Source: Argopecten irradians (Eukaryota > Mollusca > Bivalvia > Pectinida > Pectinidae). From it: 64,000 bases of DNA. The position numbers and the translations under genes were made by a program. The notes under the pieces were generated by a model. It made no database searches. It was not told where the DNA came from and saw only the letters and a list, made by a program, of their open reading frames with translations. Position 1 is the stretch's first letter; every line of letters starts with the position of its first letter. The stretch lies in the NCBI RefSeq assembly GCF_041381155.1, contig NC_091143.1:23835695-23899694 (forward strand), written 5' to 3'. Below are positions 58,201 to 64,000 of the stretch, piece after piece.

Positions 58201-61200
58201 CAACTTAAAGATCAAATTAGTTAATTAAAAAAAGTTTACAATCTTGATTTGGAGCAGCATCAAAACCTTTTATATTTCTTTCATTGGAATTGACTCAAGT
58301 GTTTAATTTTAAATGGGGATTAATGAGTAATTAATTATACAACATCCTCACAAAGTGAATTACGCACCACGATAGTTTTGAATAACAAATTTTTTACGTG
58401 TTTTTTATTTCATGTAAATAATGATTACAATAAAACGTAAATTACCACCCCATCCTTAATATTTTTCCAAATTCATACTATTGAGATGCTATATTAAAAA
58501 CTAGTTATATTGACAATGTGAATGTTTTATGATGTGATCATACAAAATCGACAAGAAGTTTATCAACTACCTTTAGGTTACATTTCTACTTCTATTAAAA
58601 GCTAGCAAAACATTTCAAGAACATAAACCAAACAATCATCACTCAAATATAATGAACTGCGACATGTAAAATCCTACATATGTTAAAATATAGCATTTTA
58701 CAATCCGCTCTCTCCGATTTCTTCCAAAATGAGAAATAAAAATAAAATAAAAAATTCCCACTCTCTCGCTCCAATTTTTAATTTCAATTCCCGAAGAACT
58801 ATTTTTCAAATTGGTGTGGCCTTATTTGCCAACTTTTGTTGCGAAATGGTGTAGTGGTTAAGCCGCTCACCTTCCACCCAGCCGGCCGGGGTTCGATCCC
58901 CGTAACGGACGTGAAAAGCTTAGGTGCCACCTGCCCGTTCACGTGGGTTTTCTCCAGGCACTTCAATTTCCTCTCACACTAAGATCCCTCGTGCGCTTAC
59001 ATCCGGGCTATCGAGAGTAAGTTACATATTTCTAAAATCGATGTAAAATAAATAAAGTTATATTATTACATTTATATTATATTACTATTATATATTATAT
59101 AATGTATATTATATATATATGTATGTATACATGTATATATATTATTTCTATGTAGAAATTAGTTGTTTCACAGTGTATGTGCAAGAAATATAGGACAAGA
59201 GTATATTGTTATCGAGATTCCAGTTTTAATGAATCTTTATTATACTTTTGTAACTGTCAGACTACATAGTATCAAATTAGTTTTAAACAAAACGCAGGAA
59301 TGTCAGTTGGAGCAGCAATGACCTTTTAGTTTCCATGCATGTGGAATTGACTCCAATACATTAGGTTTTATAGCCGTTAATGAGTATTAATGGCCAACGA
59401 AAACATTACAACATCCTCACAAACGTGAACCGTGACGCTCCACGATAGCAACAACTTCTTGAATAACAATAAATTTACGCATTTTATTTCATTAAATAAT
59501 GGAGTTGCTCTTTTGACTGTACAACCGATGTGAGTGAAAAGTGAGATTCCCTTGGGGATTATGTGATCCGAACTCATATACTGTGTATAATGTAAAATGA
59601 ATCATTGCCACTGTAATTAAATTAACTGAAGCAATACGGTTATAGAGATAAGAAATGAAATTTTAGGAGAACGTCACTGGAAGCAAATGTGATGAATATT
59701 TAGAACAACAATAAATGTCCAGTAATTAAGTGGCGACTGTACAGGATGGCGCGAAATATAAAATTACATGGTAAATTATTGTAAATTAGTTGTAAAAAAT
59801 ATTGATGTTATATACATATAACATAGCCCCTCTCCCTCCCCCCTCTCTATTTCTCTCCTTCGCTCGCTCTCTTTTATCCTTCCTCCTCACTTTAATAATA
59901 TTTGATACTATTATCTTATATTTAAATCCATCTTATGATGTAAATGTTCAATACATTGTAAATTGTAATGGAGATTTTTTTTATATGTTTGATATAACAA
60001 ATCCGTTTGCTATTAATAACAATGAAATATGTTTAAACTTAAACTTATCAATACGTTAATGGTTTGCCAAATATAACCGAAAATAATTCTTCAATTTGTT
60101 ATTTTAAATCTATGTTTTCAACCCCTTATCCATCGGTATGCCTCCGTTTACGTCAGCGGTTCCTTGGTCGTGTCAGATACATCATGATACATGTAGTTAC
60201 CGAATAGAGTGCAGCACTCTGTAGTTTTATTGGTATCGACAAAACCCTATATAAAATCTATTTTTGTACGAAAGAAAATAAAAGTAACGAACATGGTTAA
60301 TTGTACACAACTCTGATTTCCAAGACTTCGTCTTCAATAATATAACACTATATAAACTTATATCATACTAATTTAATTATTGTTTGGAGTACAAATGTTT
60401 ATAAGGCAATAAAACTCTTTTGATTTTCTTTCATTTTTTTTTTTTTTTTTTTTTTACTTTTGTTTTACGTGTGTGTTTGTATGTGTATGTACGTATTTGT
60501 GTTCAAAACTTCGCTATCCTTTCTAAAAGATTCGATTGGTTTACATTAGTTGCCGTAATTTCCTGCGTATAACCCGTACCGGGGTATGGCAAGCAAAATC
60601 AGGCATTTTCTATGATTTTGTAAAATAAATTCCAGATTGCCTCGGCCCCACCGGAAGCTTTCCCGCGGGTTATACGATGAAGTATTCCATTAAAGTTTGT
60701 ACTATATATTATTAATGACACATTCGTTGATATGTTATAGTACTCTCGGAGAGGAGAACATCGGTTTATTTAAGGACATGTAGTAAACCCATTAGCATTT
60801 CATTTGTTTGAAAGTATATGTAAAAATGCTTTAATATATTAAGAGTGTATTTCAGCTACTGAGTGTTCACCTGCCATTTTGTGTGTCTTAAAAATAGCTT
60901 ACAAGGTATAGACTGCACATTTTTCCTATTTTCGTAATAATTTCCACAGATAACCCGCATCGACAGAAAGCCCGCATAAGACATCTTTTTATGTAAAAAA
61001 ATCGTATAGCCCGCGGGCAATACGCAGGATATTACGATACACAGACAACAGAACTATCCTATTCTATTCCTGTCTATTAAAACTTGACATCATCCTACTC
61101 ATCTTCTTTCTTAATTTCATTAATCATTTCTGTGCTTTAATTTTAAAATTTCCCCACATAATAATTTGTACGAGGTATTATACGAAATGTATCACTTTGT

Positions 61201-63816
61201 TTTAATTAGTATTAAAAACAATTTAGAATATCGAAAAAGAGAAATAATCAATATACGTTAAGTAAAATAGGCTTAAAAGATAGAGAGAAAATGTTATAGT
61301 TGATAAAGATGACTTAAGTCGTAAAAGCACAAATTTTTTGATATGTTGTAAAGTATCGTTCTACTAAAAACTAAACAGAAAATAAACAAAAATAGTGACA
61401 AAATAACACCCAGTCAAAGTGCCACTTGAACACGACTTTATCGAGGATTTGCTGTTGTTAAAGTGAAATATACAGCGAACCTATTTCAATTGATATTATA
61501 TTGGCCATATTTGTAAATACAGTAATGTAATAAACTAAATATCAAAATTAATCGTCTGATGTACAACTATGCGGAGACGGAATTATGATGGTTGGATGTA
61601 TTTCACCTAAGGCAGGATGATTGGTGCAGACATGGTCAATGTTAGAGATACCTCTGATAGCATCATTGTGTTATGGCACTCTGAAGGGAAGGCAGCCGCA
61701 ACATAATTGATGCGCGGAAATTTATGATACAGTTTAAGTACTTGTCGTCTGCTTCGAAGAACTTGTTGATTTAATTTTATTAAAAATTATATAAAATTAT
61801 ATTAAATTACGAACATACAGTGTAAGCCTTCATATCATCTATATCATTTCGTTTAAAGGCCACCTACTTTTCTGAAAAAAATAAAGCTACTTAAAACAAC
61901 GTAAGAAAATATGTATCAATTGCCTAAGATGAGGTTACAATACCAAATATATACAAAATGCAATCCATGATCTATATCAAAGGTGAAGTTTAGCCGTTTG
62001 GCGCATTGATAGTCAACTAACGCGCGATAATTAGGACGACGGCGGGAAAAATAATATGTCTCGCGGTATGAATATTAACATTTAATTCATTTTAATGATA
62101 GTGTTCAGAAGGTGATGATGGATATAGTATTAATGGTAAGCTAATTACGTTTGCATCTCCACAAAGTTATCAATCCCGTTTAACATTCCCATTATAAAAA
62201 ATAAAAGCCGCTTTGGAAAGGAAGTTGGTCTTTGATGAAAATTGCTTAACATAGGTATGGAGTAATGTGTCATTTGGTAGATAAATAAGACAAAGCCAGC
62301 CACATGAACGATGCTAAGATACACGGTGTCAGTCGAATTAACATTCCGTATCTTATTGTTAAATGAAGCGTGACGTTTAGCGCACTTTCTCCCACGTTAT
62401 GGATCGTATTCAGCGGTAATAACTGGGGTATATTTTGTTAATCTAAATTATCATTAATAATGCCAAACATTAAAAATTGTAGGAGACATTCACCCTACGT
62501 AAATGGCGATTCCAGCTCGTTGACAATTAAGGAAATCCCACTTACTACTTACACCCGGTAACATTAATGTCAATTAACACCCTCGGTGGATTTATAAATT
62601 ATGCATAGTTTCCATGGATTTGTAAACATAAAGCAGTGGCACTGTAATAACCTCTATAGGACTTTATTATAATTAGAATAAACACATTTCTTTCAATGAT
62701 GAGGTTTGAGAAAGGTCAAACTTGAAATTGACCCAGAATAGTAGAGCAGATATGATCTAATTAAACGCCTACTGATCTAATGGAAAATGTGACAACCTGT
62801 GTATTCTTATGTATCGACCATGCACGTGTTACTTTTTAAATATGTATCACAGGACCATGTATCGACCATGCTATCGTAATTCAATTTTACGAATGAACAA
62901 TCTTCAGATTACGATTATTAAAATGATTCGTTTTTATTTTAGATATCAGTTGTATGTCTTATGTTGACCAACGCTTACGTCATCGAAGCCAGTTTTAAGC
63001 GTTCAATCTGGAACAGCAGGATTGTTGGTCTGAAAAGGTCGCTGGACAACATTGATCAGGACCCTCATAGAAAGAGCCTGGGCTATCTATTCCGAGGATG
63101 GCCTCCACGATATAACAGGAAGAGGAATAATTATAGTGAGTTTCATAACTAACCATGCACTCATTTGGTACAAAATATAATACCTATACATTGGTCATGT
63201 CACCAACTGAACTTTCGGTTAAACCATGCAGAGAGATTGACGAAACGCATAGAAAATGATGTATCCATATTTGGAATAAAAAGAGAAAAGTAAAAACTGT
63301 GTTCAATTTGTTGAAATATATTTCTATTGTTAATATAATTCTATCAAAGACCGACCGAGCGTTTGATATTGTAAATCTGCGACTAACATACTATCCTATT
63401 CGAAAAGTCATACATCTGTACATACTATCAGACGTGAGTTATAAGATAGTTCATACCCAATAAACCCCAAACATCTAAGTTATTTAACATTTATAGTAGT
63501 TCTACCATGACCTGACTATCAAATGTTAAAATTAATATTCACCTCATGATGTGATAGATCATTACGAATATTAATGTCGTACACTTAAATTTGTCAATGA
63601 TATACGTATTTTAATAACTGCTCACCTTATAAGTAATGATAGATAAAACAATAACTGTCAATCACGATCTTGTTTTAGGAACACCGCCACCGCCAGAGAC
63701 TGTGCTTGATGGCAACCAAATCGTACGATACGGTAGTATAATTAACATATTTATTATCATTTTTGATTTACGCATCTGACGTAGAAAAGATATTGCTTTT
63801 CTCTGTAGGGTCCTGA
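52244..63816 (+). CDS. Predicted small secreted peptide precursor, 93 aa, unrecognised
   Basis: Four exons: 52244-52270, 62943-63135, 63679-63732, 63809-63816; 282 nt, with all phases matching (0, 1, 1). The ATG has a strong context (ACA before, G after) and the first donor is GTAAGA. Exon 1 (MGTKNAALK) joined to exon 2 (ISVVCLMLTNAYVIEA) makes a typical signal peptide with a basic start, a hydrophobic core and likely cleavage near A25; neither exon alone would. The rest is basic, with dibasic sites at K28-R29, K40-R41, R52-K53 and R68-K69-R70, which would release pieces such as SIWNSRIVGL and SLGYLFRGWPPRYN. A TPPPPE stretch follows, and the end is NQIVRYGS. There are no cysteines after the signal. 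AATAAA at 63907-63912 fits as polyadenylation signal. Intron 1 is 10.7 kb. It could be a neuropeptide or other secreted basic peptide; I know no family match. The last 8-nt exon is the weakest part. Confidence 0.5.
52799..53317. mobile_element. Non-autonomous TIR element (MITE), copy 2
   Basis: Same family as 29140-29646, aligning along its full length. The TIR is AAAGTTATATGTGCCGTA, with the exact complement at the right end. It lies in intron 1 of the predicted secreted peptide gene. Confidence 0.85.
53393..54311. repeat. 60-bp satellite-like tandem array
   Basis: The unit contains TCTATTCCCCGTATGGTTTT and CCATTATCGATGTGGTATTA. The last six units (53941-54300) are identical and exactly 60 bp long; earlier units carry indels and changes. 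The open frame 53677-54318 (213 aa, 20-residue repeats) is an artefact of the period being a multiple of 3. Confidence 0.95.
54330..55700. other. Intronic stretch without recognised features
   Basis: AT-rich sequence inside the predicted 10.7-kb intron; no exon, RNA gene or clear repeat recognised on either strand. Confidence 0.4.
55704..57081. mobile_element. 1.4-kb TIR element, PIF/Harbinger-like by its TTA flanks
   Basis: The left end GGCCACACCAATTTGAAAAA and the right end TTTTTCAAATTGGTGTGGCC are inverted repeats; similarity extends inward for over 100 bp (left to about 55840, right from about 56985). TTA lies directly outside both ends (55701-55703 and 57082-57084), and a TWA target duplication is typical of PIF/Harbinger elements. 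No transposase frame seen, so it is non-autonomous. The right arm is included in the 1.24-kb duplication. Confidence 0.7.
56690..57929. repeat. 1.24-kb direct repeat, copy 1
   Basis: Nearly identical to 58428-59668 (offset 1738-1740 bp); I count only about six differences by eye. It includes the right arm of the TIR element, the SINE and about 600 bp of 3' sequence. Confidence 0.93.
57100..57320 (+). repeat. tRNA-derived SINE, copy 1
   Basis: The tRNA-like head has A-box TGGTGTAGTGGTTAAGC (from 57107) and B-box GGTTCGATCCC (57150-57160) within a CGGGG..CCCCG stem. The body has ACGTGGGTTTTCTCCAGGCA and CAATTTCCTCTCACACTAAG, the conserved core seen in bivalve SINEs. An AT-rich tail follows. 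The head is not a working tRNA: no proper anticodon stem or acceptor pairing. Confidence 0.85.
58180..58427. repeat. Diverged third partial copy of the 1.24-kb unit
   Basis: Matches 57500-57760 in order with many deletions: TATACTTTTGTA, ATCAAATTAGTT, TTGGAGCAGCA, GGAATTGACTC, TACAACATCCTCACAAA, CACGATAG, TTGAATAACAA. It lies between the two near-identical copies. Confidence 0.7.
58428..59668. repeat. 1.24-kb direct repeat, copy 2
   Basis: See copy 1. Both end at ATTTTAGGA and then diverge abruptly. Confidence 0.93.
58840..59060 (+). repeat. tRNA-derived SINE, copy 2
   Basis: Same SINE as 57100-57320, carried by the duplication rather than inserted separately: its flanks are also identical. 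Confidence 0.85.
60554..61036. mobile_element. MITE-like element of about 480 bp
   Basis: The left end CGTAATTTCCTGCGTATAAC and the right end CAATACGCAGGATATTACG are inverted repeats. Inside are further CCCGCGGG and GCGGGTTATACGAT symmetric blocks. No coding capacity. Confidence 0.7.
61040..62942. other. Intronic stretch before exon 2 of the secreted peptide gene
   Basis: AT-rich. Its one recognisable part is 62019-62235, a diverged copy of the sequence surrounding the LINE insertion site (38829-38938 joined to 40122-40210) without the LINE. Nothing else supported. Confidence 0.5.
62019..62235 (+). repeat. Unoccupied relative of the LINE insertion site
   Basis: CGCG.TAA.TA.GACGAC..GGAAAAATAA, ATTAACATT, GATGATG, AGTATTAA.GGTAAGCTAAT and ACATTCCCATTA.AAAA..AAAGCCG line up with the left and right flanks of the LINE as one uninterrupted segment. 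Probably an older dispersed repeat present at both places. Confidence 0.65.
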
Positions 63817-63906
63817 CCCTTATTAAAGCATCTCAATGGAAAACCGGTGAATAACACACAAATCATGTGATATTTTTTTGTTTGCTAGAGGAAATATCAC
63901 TAAGTT

Positions 63907-63912
63907 AATAAA
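63907..63912 (+). terminator. Candidate polyadenylation signal of the secreted peptide gene
   Basis: AATAAA about 90 nt after the predicted stop at 63814-63816. Confidence 0.35.
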
Positions 63913-64000
63913 GATTTTAAAGCAGATATTATTAATTTACCAAAAATACATAAATAAGATAAAATTTGTTTGCAAACATTTGTAAAAATCCGCTACGCGG

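Overview
The window looks like AT-rich nuclear DNA of a marine bivalve mollusc. The evidence is small exons with GT-AG introns, animal-type gene families, tRNA-headed SINEs with the 'GTGGGTTTTCTC' core common in bivalves, and many short inverted-repeat elements. Species cannot be read from the sequence. Exons were found by joining conserved protein blocks across GT-AG sites and checking that codon phase is kept; no search was run.

Left third (488-20975, minus strand): three head-to-tail genes for classical short-chain dehydrogenases/reductases (SDR-A, SDR-B, SDR-C). All share one nine-exon plan with matching intron positions and phases. SDR-B (269 aa) and SDR-C (265 aa) are complete with intact catalytic residues. 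SDR-A runs off the left edge and has a damaged cofactor loop, so it is probably inactive.

Middle (24.3-46.0 kb, plus strand): a tandem segmental duplication. Unit 1 carries an intact ten-exon SLC27A/FATP-type very-long-chain acyl-CoA synthetase (25029-32231, 630 aa) ending in Ser-Arg-Leu, a peroxisomal targeting-like tail. Unit 2 carries a dead copy (36243-44583) that lacks its first two exons and has frameshifts, stops, lost splice sites and a 100-bp duplication inside an exon. A 5'-truncated LINE with 51-bp target duplications sits in it. Inverted-repeat elements found in one unit but missing from the other date those insertions to after the duplication.

Right third (46-64 kb): mostly non-coding. 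It has 87-bp and 60-bp minisatellites, a TIR element with TTA flanks, a near-identical 1.24-kb direct repeat containing a tRNA-derived SINE, and further inverted-repeat elements. Spanning it is a predicted plus-strand gene (52244-63816, four exons, 93 aa) that I do not recognise. The product has a signal peptide and several dibasic cleavage sites, so it could be a small secreted peptide precursor. This is the best candidate here for something undescribed.

The SDR array and the acyl-CoA synthetase are divergently arranged about 4 kb apart. Both are oxidative or lipid-type enzymes, but a joint pathway is only a guess.
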